64,000 nt of DNA from Arbacia lixula (Eukaryota; Echinodermata; Echinoidea; Arbacioida; Arbaciidae): positions 24,667,512 to 24,731,511 of the forward strand of contig OZ022580.1 in the NCBI GenBank assembly GCA_963669155.1, in the 5' to 3' direction. The notes below the pieces were generated by a model. It had not been told where the DNA came from. It searched no databases and saw only the letters and a program-made list of their open reading frames with translations. Numbering within the stretch: position 1 is the first letter of the stretch; every line of letters starts with the position of its first letter. The position numbers were made by a program, and so were the translations under genes. Shown here one piece after another: positions 27,501 to 38,500 of this stretch.

Positions 27501-27873
27501 GAGGGTGGGGCAAGATTTTCCTGGAAATGTTTTTTAAGGTGCATTTGTATAACATGATCAGCCGGTCAGTTGGTCAACCAGGGGTTCAGAGAGGTGTTAC
27601 GCTTTGCTTTGCTATATGCTTACAAATGAACTCAGGAAAACATCAGTTTAAGGATGGAAATGCCTAGATCGAAGAGGAACAAGCCCATTATTTTGTCATT
27701 TTGTGCATCTGTTTTGCAGATTCCAGATGCTGTATGCAGACTCCTACATGACCCGTGGGGAGTTCCGTGAGATGTTTGACCACTCCCTCTACGATAGGCT
27801 GCGCAACAAGCTGAGCTGCAAGGGAGCCTTTCCAGAGGTCTACGATAAGATCAACAAATCTGCTCGTCTTTAA
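12504..27873 (+). CDS. DHCR24: DHCR24, 24-dehydrocholesterol reductase (complete, 8 coding exons)
   Basis: FAD-dependent oxidoreductase that reduces the C24-C25 double bond of sterol side chains (desmosterol to cholesterol) in the ER membrane. Exons: 12504-12752, 18347-18608, 23049-23167, 23871-24137, 25345-25485, 25987-26184, 26564-26742, 27720-27873. Phases join without a break into 522 residues, against 516 in human. Residues 1-60 hold hydrophobic segments, including [18 protein letters not shown], consistent with the known N-terminal membrane anchor. Exons 2-4 carry the FAD-binding (PCMH-type) domain: [86 protein letters not shown]. Exons 5-8 give the C-terminal lobe ([48 protein letters not shown]) and the end [14 protein letters not shown]. 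The ATG at 12504 has A at -3 and G at +4 and matches the human start region; I see no in-frame ATG in the 63 bases before it. Exon 6 has a broken partial copy just upstream. Confidence 0.96.
13454..13880 (+). repeat. TIR-like repeat with poly(G) end, DHCR24 intron 1
   Basis: Starts CCC followed by a run of about 19 G and CACTCGCATA, and ends CAATTTGAGTGCCCCTCCCC. The termini (GGGGGCACTC / GAGTGCCCC) are inverted. The interior includes a CG-rich block (13600-13740). No protein is recognised. It abuts the foldback at 13882. Confidence 0.5.
13882..14115. mobile_element. Foldback MITE, family 1, copy A
   Basis: A near-perfect palindrome of about 230 bases. TA direct repeats flank termini CACTCCAGCTCAAAGG... 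/ ...CCTTTGAGCTGTAGTG. The arms run through GGGAAAGGGAAAGGG, a GGAGCCGCAGTTTTAAACC block and TTTTGTCCAGTTCAGCATG to a small loop. There is no coding capacity. It lies in DHCR24 intron 1. Confidence 0.88.
16771..17246. mobile_element. TIR element, TCTTCATTAGCC family, copy 1
   Basis: Left GGTGTCTTCATTAGCCCGAT and right ATCGGGCTAATGGAGACGCACC are inverted. The interior repeats CTTCATTAGCC and GAAATAGC(G/T)AGCT modules. It lies in DHCR24 intron 1. Confidence 0.75.
18096..18316. mobile_element. Foldback MITE, family 1, copy B
   Basis: Same palindrome as 13882-14115 and 46888-47117, again between TA dinucleotides. It ends 31 bases before DHCR24 exon 2 (18347), so its right arm sits where the branch point and pyrimidine tract of intron 1 would be expected. 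Confidence 0.88.
18826..19535. repeat. Modular inverted repeat, CATTCAGACAG family, DHCR24 intron 2
   Basis: The outer ends CATTCAGACAG and CTGTCTGAAGGGG are inverted. Related ends recur inside (near 18890, 18940, 19350 and 19470). A CG-rich core (18960-19150) forms its own palindrome from ACAGGAAGTG...CACGCATTG to CAATGCGTGA...CACTTCCTGT. Open frames here are by-products of the inverted arms. Confidence 0.6.
19738..20197. mobile_element. TTAA-type palindrome, family 3, DHCR24 intron 2
   Basis: Left end TTAA|AGGGATAGACCACCCTGA; right end TCAGGGTGGTATATTCCT|TTGA. Arms of 150 bases or more share GAAAGAAACAT, AAGGTTTGA and GTGCTCTCCCA in inverted order. The right TTAA has one change. The centre is T-rich. 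Confidence 0.7.
22736..23047 (+). repeat. 310-base pyrimidine tract before DHCR24 exon 3
   Basis: Almost pure C/T with few purines, running directly into the CTCTCCTCCAG acceptor of exon 3 (23049). Long Ser/Leu/Phe/Pro open frames here follow from the composition. Confidence 0.9.
23600..23816 (+). repeat. 80-base tandem repeat, 2.7 copies, DHCR24 intron 3
   Basis: Copies begin at 23600, 23680 and 23760 with TTCATGTATGTGTTCTCAAC and are almost identical, so the expansion is young. The array stops about 55 bases before exon 4 (23871). Confidence 0.9.
24345..24414 (+). repeat. (CA)n microsatellite, DHCR24 intron 4
   Basis: ACACAGACA variants followed by a pure CA run. Confidence 0.93.
25764..25908 (+). 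pseudogene. Partial duplicate of DHCR24 intron 5 end and exon 6 start
   Basis: A block of about 145-150 bases is present twice in tandem: 25764-25908 and 25909-26056. Each copy has a ...tacaagcta...catttcaatccttgc... intron end, a CCCCTTCCTCTCCAG acceptor and the first 60-odd bases of exon 6. The downstream copy is the real exon ([18 protein letters not shown]). The upstream copy reads [18 protein letters not shown] and then runs into non-coding DNA. It has changed Gly to Cys and Gly to Val, and lacks the rest of the exon and its donor. The two acceptors are 151 bases apart, so use of the upstream one without a donor would shift the frame. Confidence 0.85.
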
Positions 27874-29654
27874 ACAAGGAGAAAAGTTGGAGAGAGTATA
27901 AATGGTACCCCCACCCCACCCAATACATCATTATCCATTAGTCACAATGGGAGTATCAACTCCTCCTGAAATATCCCCGCTCATGAAGAAATATGTAACA
28001 GGGCCTACTTTGTTCGTTTCTGAACTCCTTCGCTTTGCCCAACCCTTGTAACCATCCAGTATTTATATCCCCAGTGTTGAGGCACTATACTTGATAAACT
28101 TTCATTTCAAGTGATGCATTTATATAATTTGTTCATGCTTATTACCTGGCTCAAATATTTTCAAAAATGACTGTTCTGGTGATGCAAATGTTACAATCTT
28201 TTTGCTTTGTATGTTTAATAAGTTTTTTTTCTTTTGCTTGATTGTCTTGCCATGGTGCTTTTCATGATCGTTCCTATGTCTCTTTCATCATCTAAAGTAT
28301 GGTATATAATGCTGTCTTTACTCTTCTATTTCTTAATGCAAAGCATGCAGGTATGTATTCTGTTCTTTTTCATGGGAATTCTTCATCAGTCCACTTCAGT
28401 CAGCCAAAGTCTTGAAGAAAACTATTAAGCCTTGAAATGTAAAAATATTTGTATGGCAATACGGTAAAGCTATAGTATGGTATAGATATAGATAAGTATA
28501 CAAGTGGGGGAATTCTTATAATAGATCGTTGCTACAGAAAGTTTAGAACACAAATAAGTCATGTTGCAAACAGCAAGTTCCTCCCATGAGCTTTTTGGTG
28601 CTGCATTTATGCCAAATGTGCTGTGAATGGGGGACACATGTTGCAGCATACCTTACAATGGGTTCTACTCATTCAGCTCCAATGCTGCATTGAGACTGCT
28701 TCGACAATCTTCCTAGGAACATTCCACGGGGAAAATGTTTAGCAGTGGGGTATTTTAAAAAATCTGCCCTGTAACATTTCCCGGGAACCTAACAAACCCC
28801 AATTTCTGCATGCATAGTTTGTAGTCTGTAGTCATCTGCCACTAATTATGAGAAGCAAACTTTTTAGAGGCGTTGTTAATCCAGGTGCAGATTATGCGAA
28901 CATTATTACCTCATAACTATGAAATTTATAATTTTTCTCCAGTCATTTACGTCACTGAAATGTTGGTCAGAATCCTTGAAGTTTTTGCAGATTGTTTATG
29001 CAATTTATAATTGAGGTCACATGACGTTTTTTAAAAGTATTATTACTCAGATACTTCTTTAAGATTTATGCAATGTTTGCTCTCATTTGCTGCAGTACAA
29101 TTGTTCTGACTATGACATGCCATAAGAGGGATTGAGCTTCCCTTTGGAAATATTTAACCACAATATGGACTAGTTATGCAGTTTGTCCATATATTTCTAT
29201 ATTCTTTGATATTTATCAGAGCACCTACAGTGTGTATTAACACTCATTACTGCACTGAACGAACTCTCGCCAATATCTCAATGATGCGCTTGCAGTTCAA
29301 GCTTGATATACATATATTGGTACATATAAATATGTGAAGACGTATAGAGTATTGTTAACAATTCTCACATTCATATACATTTGTCAGTCACTCACAATAA
29401 CCATATATGACAAAACAACTTTTTCTTGCCTACAGTGTCCCACAAAGTGGGTTATATTGCATTATAGTGTACTGTAGCTATATGTGATTCTTTGTATGGG
29501 ATCAATAGGTCCACTTTTCATTGCCCTTCCCCTGCACCGTTGTAGGCTTATGCTGCCTACTTCAGACACGAATAGACTGAACTCCAGTTACACGCTCTAG
29601 TCCGTCACCAATTGTTGTTTATGTAAAGGATGTACTGTATGTCACGTTTTGTGG

Positions 29655-29995
29655 AAATTAAGAATTCTTGTGCTTTGAAGTAGTCATACCGGTATGTCCT
29701 ATGGCAGTTGCATTGCTCTAGTACATGGATAAAATGTTACAATTGTTTATTTAAAGAATGATATCTGACATTATGTGGACATATGGACGTTATGTGGACA
29801 AGAGCATAATTCTTGTGCATAGAAGTAGTTTTATGTTGTATGGCAATACAGCACAAGCAGTTGCACGATCTAGTATGTGGTATTGGTTGGTATGCATGAC
29901 TAAAAATGGTACCGGTATATGATATTACTTTGACACTTAACAGAATTCTTGTGGTGTAGAGGTACTTGTATGTCATATGGCAATAAAACATATTA
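29655..29995 (+). repeat. Degenerate tandem repeat of about 140 bases in DHCR24 3' region
   Basis: AATTCTTGTG, a GTAGT/GTACTTGTATG block and TATGGCA(A/G)T recur at about 29662, 29808 and 29943. The third unit holds the AATAAA at 29982. Confidence 0.45.
29982..29987 (+). terminator. Candidate DHCR24 poly(A) signal
   Basis: AATAAA about 2.1 kb after the DHCR24 stop. Other AATAAA hexamers occur at 32017 and 33549. The 3' UTR length cannot be fixed from sequence; vertebrate DHCR24 mRNAs also have long 3' UTRs. Confidence 0.25.
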
Positions 29996-32900
29996 CTGAA
30001 CCAAAGGAAACAAAACCGAAGACTTCTGGTACATTCATGTACCTTTACTTTACAAATACCACTTTACAACTCCTATGATGGGCGTCAAGTCAAACTTAGA
30101 AGCCTTAAGGAGTTTTCTACTATCTTCAATTGATGTACTATTGTTCTCCATGTCACGCTGACACATAAATGATGCTTTCATGGAAACAAAACAAATGTTA
30201 TTCATTCTGACTGGAATGGGAAGAGCCACGTCTGTATGCAGACTAAAAACACTTCCTCTATCATATGCGATCAAGAGCCTCTAGTAGTCTATTCAGGTAT
30301 CCATCACAATATACAGGACTGTTCCCATAGAAAGTTGTATATATTTAGAATGAATATGAATAGTTTACAATGATTTTTTTTTTCAATTGCTGTCACCAAG
30401 TAGTTCTAGGAAGGATTGTTCTGTATTCTGTGGTGGGACTATTTACAAGGAAATGATCCATGCTCTTTTGAGCAGATAGGAGGTAGATTTCAGTAGAAGG
30501 TAAGTACAAAATGTGAGCATTTAGTTTGATGTCCAAATATTGCTGTACATACATGTCTATCAAGGTATTTCTTGTAACTAAAGAAAATGCAGTTTCCCAA
30601 AAAAATGTTAGTCTTTCACAGGGTTTGATTGGCTTTCCTCATGAGTCTTTGTATTCACTATTTAATCATATTTCAATCAAGATTACCTACTGGTAATGAA
30701 AATGTTCTTACACCTTGTATGTTTCTTATGCATCCATGATTGTTCTTGTATATTCTGCATGGTAGTTCTTAAAAAAAAAAAAAACAATTTGTGATCGCAT
30801 ACCATCCTATTAGTATAAAGGTTTAACCCTAATCAGGCCATTTTAAGCGATCATTCTGAAAAGGAAAAAAATATAACCGAGATTTTGTGACATTTTTCTG
30901 TGTAGTCAACTTTTGAGACCAAAATCGCGATGACCAGGTATGCAATTGCGAAGCCACATCATTTCTGCCAGATGAAGTCATAACAAATTTGGCTCATTTT
31001 TCTAATTCTGTGTACAAACTCAATGCAAAGTTTTTCCTTTAATACAATTCACAAAAAAGTATTATTTTTCATTCTTATCTCTTCAATGAATTCATTTAGG
31101 TATTTTCCTGGCTTCACAGTGGTGTGTTAAAAGGTTCAATTTACAAATAGATAAAAAACATAAAAACAAAGAAATACTGTAGAAATTTTGGAATTTTGTT
31201 GTGTTGCAAACTTATTTATATAATCATTACGAGGCTTTATGCTGAAAATTATTACCTTCCAATCATTAAATATATGAAATGAATTGTAAGGAAATAAGAG
31301 CAATATGGGCATAAATTTGTATGATTTATTAATCAATGTTAATGAAAATCTCAAATCTTACATGTGCCAATTTTTGTTGCATGTTTCTTTGCTGAGATCT
31401 GAAGTTGAGAGGGGGGGGGGGGGGACCATAATGTCCCCTCCTGTTAACAGGTAGACTTCAAATACCCTGTCACGATTACATTAAGTATACATCTAGGCAT
31501 TAGCTTGAAAATGTGTTTGCACTGTTGTCATTTAAATATCATACATGTACCACATCAAATCTTTACCAATCTACGATAAGGCTGCCAATACTGGTTACAT
31601 ATTATTCACACAGAATAATATTGGTGTTATACAGTATTTTCAGTTGATATACTCATTTTTCCTCTGGTGGATTTTATGGTGGTGATACATGTATAACATG
31701 CTATGAAGGGATAAGTGAAAGGTTGACAACTCAATGTAATCAGTGTGTCATTTCATATGGAGACTTTTTGTACAAATTGCCTAGTGTGAATTAACCTGTA
31801 TACATTGCTTGTATAATTGTATGTGCAAAGTGTAAATAATCTGTGTTTTTATGTGTGGATACTCGATATCAGCATTAGAAGATGTATGCATTAAAGGCCT
31901 CTACAACTGAGCTCTTGTGGCACGATATAGTTATAGAGGGCACTGCATTCGGCGCATATGCACACACAATGAATGGTGTGTGCACATGTGTGTGAGCATT
32001 ACAGCGTAGATGTCCGAATAAACCTTTGTGTAGCTTCGGTCAACTTCGGTTGTGTTCCCAGTCCGACATGCATGTTAAGTGCGTGAGCAGTGTGTACTGG
32101 TCAACGGGCCATCCACACAGACAGTACGCACCTCTACTCCCAGTCGATACCAACATGTTCTTTTATTCATGGAAACATGTAAACATGTATAAACATGTAA
32201 GGAATTGTTTTAGTTTTAGTTTACAGTACACTTTAAGTGGTTATAACTTTCGTATATATATTTCTGTTAATCATCTGCAAGTGTGTTTATTTTACCCTAG
32301 TGAACATTGATAGTCACACTGTGGAGGTGATGGTTTTGTGTGACTTGAGTGACTAGTGGTATTGTGTCCATATCATTAATGGTTCATGTGTGTTATTCAA
32401 AGCTGATTCAGAAATTTTCCATTCTATATTCACATACTCCTCTACTCTGAATGTCTCTACGCAACTCTGGGCTGATAGAATCCACCCATATTCTGAAGTA
32501 TCAGTATTACAAATACTTACTTCATTTTCATTATTATCTCATGGAAGCTACTTTATGTTAGTAGAAATATATATTTTGACATCTCATTTCAATGGGATAC
32601 ACATACCTCACACAATTTGTATTATTTGTTGCGCCCATTAATTTCAAGTGACAAGAATGGACATTGTATTCCTCCCATTATTATTTTATTTACATTTGAG
32701 CTTGGGTGACTGGAATAATTTTTATCTGCTCCTTCTTGACCTTGATGTTGATTCTACTTAAATCTTTTTAACCTGGCTGAATTTAAGAAATAAAACAATA
32801 ACAGTATCAATGAAATAATACCAGCACTCTTTATGTACAATTCATGACTCATTAGACGCAATGGCAGTATTTTCAGATGCTTATTTACAGCTATGAACCA

Positions 32901-34310
32901 AAACTTGAAGGAATGCCCTTCTCCTGCCTCTCACTTCCTACACCATCAGTGTGACCTTCACATTTTCTTATCATGAAAGAGAGCTTTACAATTACTTGTC
33001 AGTTTTTATGTCTGCAATATTTCAGAGGCTACGTGCGCATCTCAAAAGCTCTTTATATCCTATGCCATACAGTATATAAAGCAGCTTTATGGCATTAGTA
33101 TACACTACTGGTAAAAAAAAATCCTCACATCATGGTACATAAAGAGATAAATAAAGGTACAACCTTTTCAAAATATTCATATAAATCGTCAGTTATGAAA
33201 GAAAATTATGTTTCGTAATTCTATTATGCTATCGCTCATCATACAGTGCATGTTTGTCACTTTTCAAGTACAATATCATGGTAAAATTTCTGTGGATATC
33301 AGTGATTCAATATTTGAATGTATATTCTTTTTCTTTCTATGGAATGTGGAGTGCTGAGTTATTAGTACTGTGAAGCATGAAAATGGATTAAATTTAAGAA
33401 ACTAGACACATCTCCTCCGTATAATCTTGTCTTTTTGTACTTTTGCTGTCATGTTACAGAGAGATGGAGAGAAAGAAAGAGAAAGAGTGTGTGTGTTTTG
33501 TTTGGTGTGGAAATATATTTTGACGTGTACATATGAATATGCAGTGTGAATAAAGGGCTGCGTGCAAAACGATACATGTCCACTATACTAGTTAGCACAC
33601 ATCACATGCACACCTTTTGTATTCCCGACAGTTTCTGCATTTCTCAGTGGTCTACAATCTCTCGGTCGGTCAAGAATTAATGTAGCACACTTTCAGTCTT
33701 TGTCCATAAGTTTCTTAAAAAATATATTTTCTGTGTTTAAGACCTGAATTCCTGATTTAGGCAATATTCAAAAGTTATAATTTTGAAAACATTTCTCACT
33801 GAACTGGCTTTTCTTAGCAACCTTACCATTTGCTGTAGAGAAAATATGCAATGTTAAATCACATATCAAACTGACACAATGACTAATATTGCATAAGATT
33901 TATTTCAATACACTGTACAGGGAGTATATCACAAGTGATCTTTTTTTTCCCTCATAAAATCGACTATAGAACAGTCTAATTTTACAAATTCACAAACTTC
34001 ATTTACCATATCTCAAAGTGAAACTCTTTGCTGGAAATGTACTAGGAAAATTACAACCACAGAAATATGATAAAATATATTTCTTTTGACAAATAGAATA
34101 GAAATGTCTCATATTTTCTACATCAAGGTGATGATATCTGTAATTCAACTTGAAGGAGAACAGAATCCTGATAAGTTGAATTTGATAAAACTGAACAAGC
34201 CAACATCTGTATAATATATACACACCACATGGCACTTGTGTTGATCAGAAAGAGACTGTAAAAATAAACATTATGCAACATGCTGTGCACCCAATCTATC
34301 TAGTCTCAGT

Positions 34311-34617
34311 AGGTGTGTCTTCATTAGCCTGATCAGACGAAATAGCGAGCTATTTTGCTGATCCGGGGAACTAGCCTGAAGTTGCAATCGCGTCTTCATT
34401 AGCTCGAAACTCAGGACACATAAGCTCGAAACTCGGGATGCATAAAGCTCCATCTAGCCCAAGATTTCTTGGGAAATTTTCTCGACCAAATAGCTTGCTA
34501 TTTTGCCTGATCTGGCTAATGAAGACGCAAATAGCTAGTTATTTCGTGATCTGGCTAGCTAATCCGATCAGAACTAGCTCGCTATTTCGCCCACATCGGG
34601 CTAATGAAGACGCTCCT
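34311..34617. mobile_element. TIR element, TCTTCATTAGCC family, copy 2
   Basis: Same termini (AGGTGTGTCTTCATTAGCC / GGGCTAATGAAGACGCTCC) and shared internal blocks (AGATTTCTTGGGAAATTTTC and the CGAAACTCGGGATGCAT motif) in the opposite orientation to copy 1 and about 170 bases shorter. Confidence 0.75.
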
Positions 34618-35252
34618 AGTGAGGTGGGTACAATACTCCATGAACATCAACTGAAATACGAGTCTCCTTCATAAACACGATCTTGGATGAGACTTATATT
34701 TCGATTTTTACAAGTACTGTGCGTTCAGATTTTTTTTTAAAGGTAATCATCTGCTTCTAAAGTTTTCCTTAATATCATTTTAATAAATGTCTTTTGATGG
34801 TGCTGGAATCGGTACGTTTCAGGGAACAGGGTAAACCCAGTTCTGTTTCTGACTAGGAGACTTGGGAACTGGGTGAACATGTAACATACATCAATTAAGT
34901 TTTGAGTACGTCATTGATAATGTGCACATTATTGTCTGATTATTTCTGTTCCATCTTCAAAGTGTGTTGAATTGTATGCACGTCTCTCAAAAAAAAAATG
35001 CTATGCTTGAAGTACCTCCAGGCCTGTCTCCCTTGTAAGAAACACATACTGAAACTGAATCAATTTGAATCATCAAGATATGATGATGTATCACTTTTAC
35101 TATTTTTATTAGTCGCTATGCCATACATTTTTTACCGTAAAAGTTACTACCAGTACATTTATGAAATTGGCTTCTTCCATTCTATTCAATAAAATTTGAT
35201 TGGTATTCATTGATCTCCACTCTCTGCCCCACACCTGTAATTAGGTCTAGGA

Positions 35253-35478
35253 TACTGTATACGCCATATATTTCACGTGTTTTTTTATTTCCGTGAATTT
35301 CGTGAGTCGGATGCTATTCACGAATCAAACAACATGCCAAACTATGAATACAACGTCTTGGAGCACATATACTAATCGCACACGTAGTTTACGGTCGCGA
35401 ATTTAACCACTTGCGAAATTGATGAGAAGTCCTGCTTCGCAAAATATTAGACTCGCGAAATATATGGCGCATACGGTA
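35253..35478. mobile_element. MITE with TACTGTATACGCC termini, copy 1, in SPICE1 3' UTR
   Basis: Left TACTGTATACGCCATATATTT and right AAATATATGGCGCATACGGTA are inverted. The interior has TCGTGAGTCGGATGCTATTC. It begins only 41 bases beyond the SPICE1 stop, so it is expected to be transcribed in that 3' UTR. Confidence 0.8.
35284..35289 (-). terminator. Candidate SPICE1 poly(A) signal inside a MITE
   Basis: TTTATT on the plus strand (AATAAA on the gene strand) about 230 bases beyond the SPICE1 stop. It lies within the TIR element at 35253-35478, so the transposon may supply the 3' end. A second AATAAA lies at 35105-35110 on the same strand. Confidence 0.3.
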
Positions 35479-35518
35479 GTTGGCGCAATCCCGAGCGGGT
35501 TTCAAGCTGGATTCCTGG

Positions 35519-38500
35519 TCATGACGAAACATGTGCTTTGAGTGCAAAGAACTGGTCCTGTCCTGGTGAGTCCTGCAAAGAAATGAGACAATAACAAGAA
35601 AGTCAGTGAAGAGTGTGAGACATCCACAACGAGAATACTCCATTAACATGAATGACTGTGAAAGATTAAGGAATAATAGAATATTGCGCATACATGATTT
35701 ACAGCTAAGAATGAGAAAGTCCCCAGGAAGAAAATCATATTTACACATGTTCTCACTTTATTCAATTTGCCTGATGTTTGATATGGAGAATATATTATAA
35801 GTAGCTAAGCATGGAGCCTCTAATATTATATAGATATTGGCTGCCATTAGATGAAACTACCAAGATAGTTTGCACTGCGCAGAGGGAATGTAAATATGTC
35901 ACGAGCCAAAGGCGAGTGACTCCTTTGTTCCCCAAAAGCTCGACAGCCAATGAATATTTATGAGTGTACGTCTTGCACATGTGCTCTTTACCACTCTGCA
36001 TCAAGGTCACTTGCCATCGGGCATTATCTGATTGGTTACAGTGTCTCAGCCTTGCGAGCTGAGCACCACATTTCCTTCCGTAAAGCATAAAGCTATTTGA
36101 GACTGGCAAAATGACATCAATGGGAAACAAACATATTTGTCTTGCTGACACGTGACCACATGCCACAAAGCGACAGTCAAAAATAGACTAACCTGAATAA
36201 TACCATTCTATCCATCTATCAACAGCTATATATCATTAATACCAGTGACGTTGCTCAAAATAGCATTTGTACCATATCATCTTTATGATGGTGCTGCTAT
36301 GTTTTTTTTTCCTTTGTTGTATATTCTAGATCAAAAGAATGTTAATAAAACAGCTCCACAGTTTACAAAAAGGGATGAAGAAAGGACTAAAGCTAGATGG
36401 TCATGGCTCATCTTACCGGGGCTGTTTACAATCAATCATAACTGGTATTCCTACCCCCCACTCCCCAAATTTAAAAAAAGAAATACAAAAATACAAAAAA
36501 ACAATAAAAAAATACAAAAAAATACAATATTAATACAAATTAAAATTAAACTACTTCAATTCAATTTGTAATTGTTTTCTTCATGTTCATTTCATGAAAT
36601 AATAGTCTGAAAATATCAACAACTAAAAACTAGGAGCCCACCTGGACATCAATTAAAAGAGTTAACACTGTAAGCACCACTATCACACTTAACATACGGC
36701 AGTCCTATAGAGATGCATTTCTCTGGCACAGAATGAGTACTGTATACACCGTATATTTCTCAGGTTTTTTTATTTGCGTGAATTTCATGAGTCGGGTGCT
36801 ATTCGTGAATTTAACAACTCACGAAAATATGAATACGACGTGGACATGAACTACTAGTACTCCACATTAGAGAATTTAACCCTTGTGAAATTGCAGATAA
36901 AACCTGATTCGTGAAAAATTAGACTGGCTAAATGGTGTATACAGTGACTTTGTTGTTCCTATTGGCAGGAAGATGTGTTGTAAGCAAATGGAAACTCCAC
37001 GGTCTGGTAACAGGAGGATTAATGTGGTGCCCTTCCAGATTCTTACCTTGATTGGAGTCTTCCAGTCATGCTGGTCCAGGCCCAGGGAGGGCCCTTCACT
37101 GCCCAGAGAAGTCCTGTGGTGAGGAAAGGATGCAAGAGTCAAGAGTCAAGAGTCAAGAGTACACTCAGGCAAGGAACCCTCCGAACACTGGTGCCTGCAT
37201 GCTGGCACTGTTAAAGGGCATATACTGTACTGGAAAGACAAAAAAGCCTTCAAATGGTGATCGTGTGCAATCTTCTTGCTAATGGTCTTAAATTCATGTA
37301 ATGTCCATTTTAGAACCTTGCTGAAAGTTATTTGCCCTCAATTGATCCACATTTGGAGAGACTAGTGATTTAATTACAGATCCTCCAAATGTTCGGGCCG
37401 AACAATTTGAGGATTTGTGATTTAATCACTAATTATTCCAAATGTGGATCATATGAGGGCAAATAACTTTCAGCAAGGCTCTAAAATGGACAATACATGA
37501 ATTAAAACCATTGGCAAGAAGATTGCACACGATCACCATTTGAAGGCTTTTTTGTCTTTCCAGTATATGCCCTTTAAAGTCAAAGTCTCAGAGCAGCACT
37601 AACATTTAAACCCTGTTTCCTCAAAGCAAGAATGATAATCCATTACCTAATAAAACCAAGATTGAAATATGGAGGGACATGAACTACATTTAACTTCTTT
37701 TAAAATTGAAGGAAGAATTGTTCTGTGAAGAAGTGAAATTCCTAATTGTTTGCATTTACCTCATTATCCATCTCTGCTTTTGTTAAAGGTGATTTTCATT
37801 CAAAACACTACCATTGTACAGCCTGCACCTGATACTTAGTTCTGGAGTCAATTAGCCAGGGTGTAGAACCACTTTCAGAATATGTGCAGCTGATCTTGTA
37901 TTCAACCAATAGACTAACCCTATTGGAAAGGTCAATAAATAAATTTTAACAAAGCCCCATTCTGTTCAATTTTGATAAATGTAGGAGACTTTTATTTAAT
38001 CACTGGGGCAAATTTCTTGCTTATCATGAATTAAAGTTTTTCTATAGATATTTTTAAAGAACAAAAAGAGAGATCCTGCTAATGAGGCAATATTGATTAT
38101 AGAACTGTTGTTTAAACCCAACATCAATACCAAGCCATGAAAAGCCTACTGAGTTATTACACATTTACTGAACCCATGACAATAAGAGGGTCAAAATGCC
38201 TTTAGCATGATTCACAATGCAAAGCTGAATTTTTGCATGGTCATTACCTCTTTGAGGCTGGAGTACTAGTTGCCGAGATTTCAAGCTCATGAACTCTGGG
38301 CATGGCAACATGAATCGTCCTCCCCTCTGATGCCACATGGGATGTTCCGGTAGTCATAGGTCTGTGTGTTGGAGGGGTTCTACCAATGGGTGAGATGGGT
38401 GGGGATGCTCCTACCAATGCAGCTGATTACAAGTCAAATGGATAGGAAATCAGAACAAAGAATCAGTAAGAAGATAAACAATTTCAAAGTGAAACTCGAA

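Larger units (their letters stand above)
28000..35250. other. AT-rich 3' UTR and intergenic DNA between DHCR24 and SPICE1
   Basis: No coding region is supported. The open frames are short, lack codon bias and have no recognisable motifs. The stretch holds DHCR24 3' UTR of unknown length, a degenerate tandem repeat near 29655-29995, a poly(G) run near 31411 and the TIR element at 34311-34617. Otherwise I see nothing distinctive. Confidence 0.6.

Noticed and set aside
35389-35748. 119-residue open frame as an alternative SPICE1 C-terminus
   Set aside because: It needs a phase that does not match exon 15 and reads through the MITE; the in-phase frame stops at 35519.
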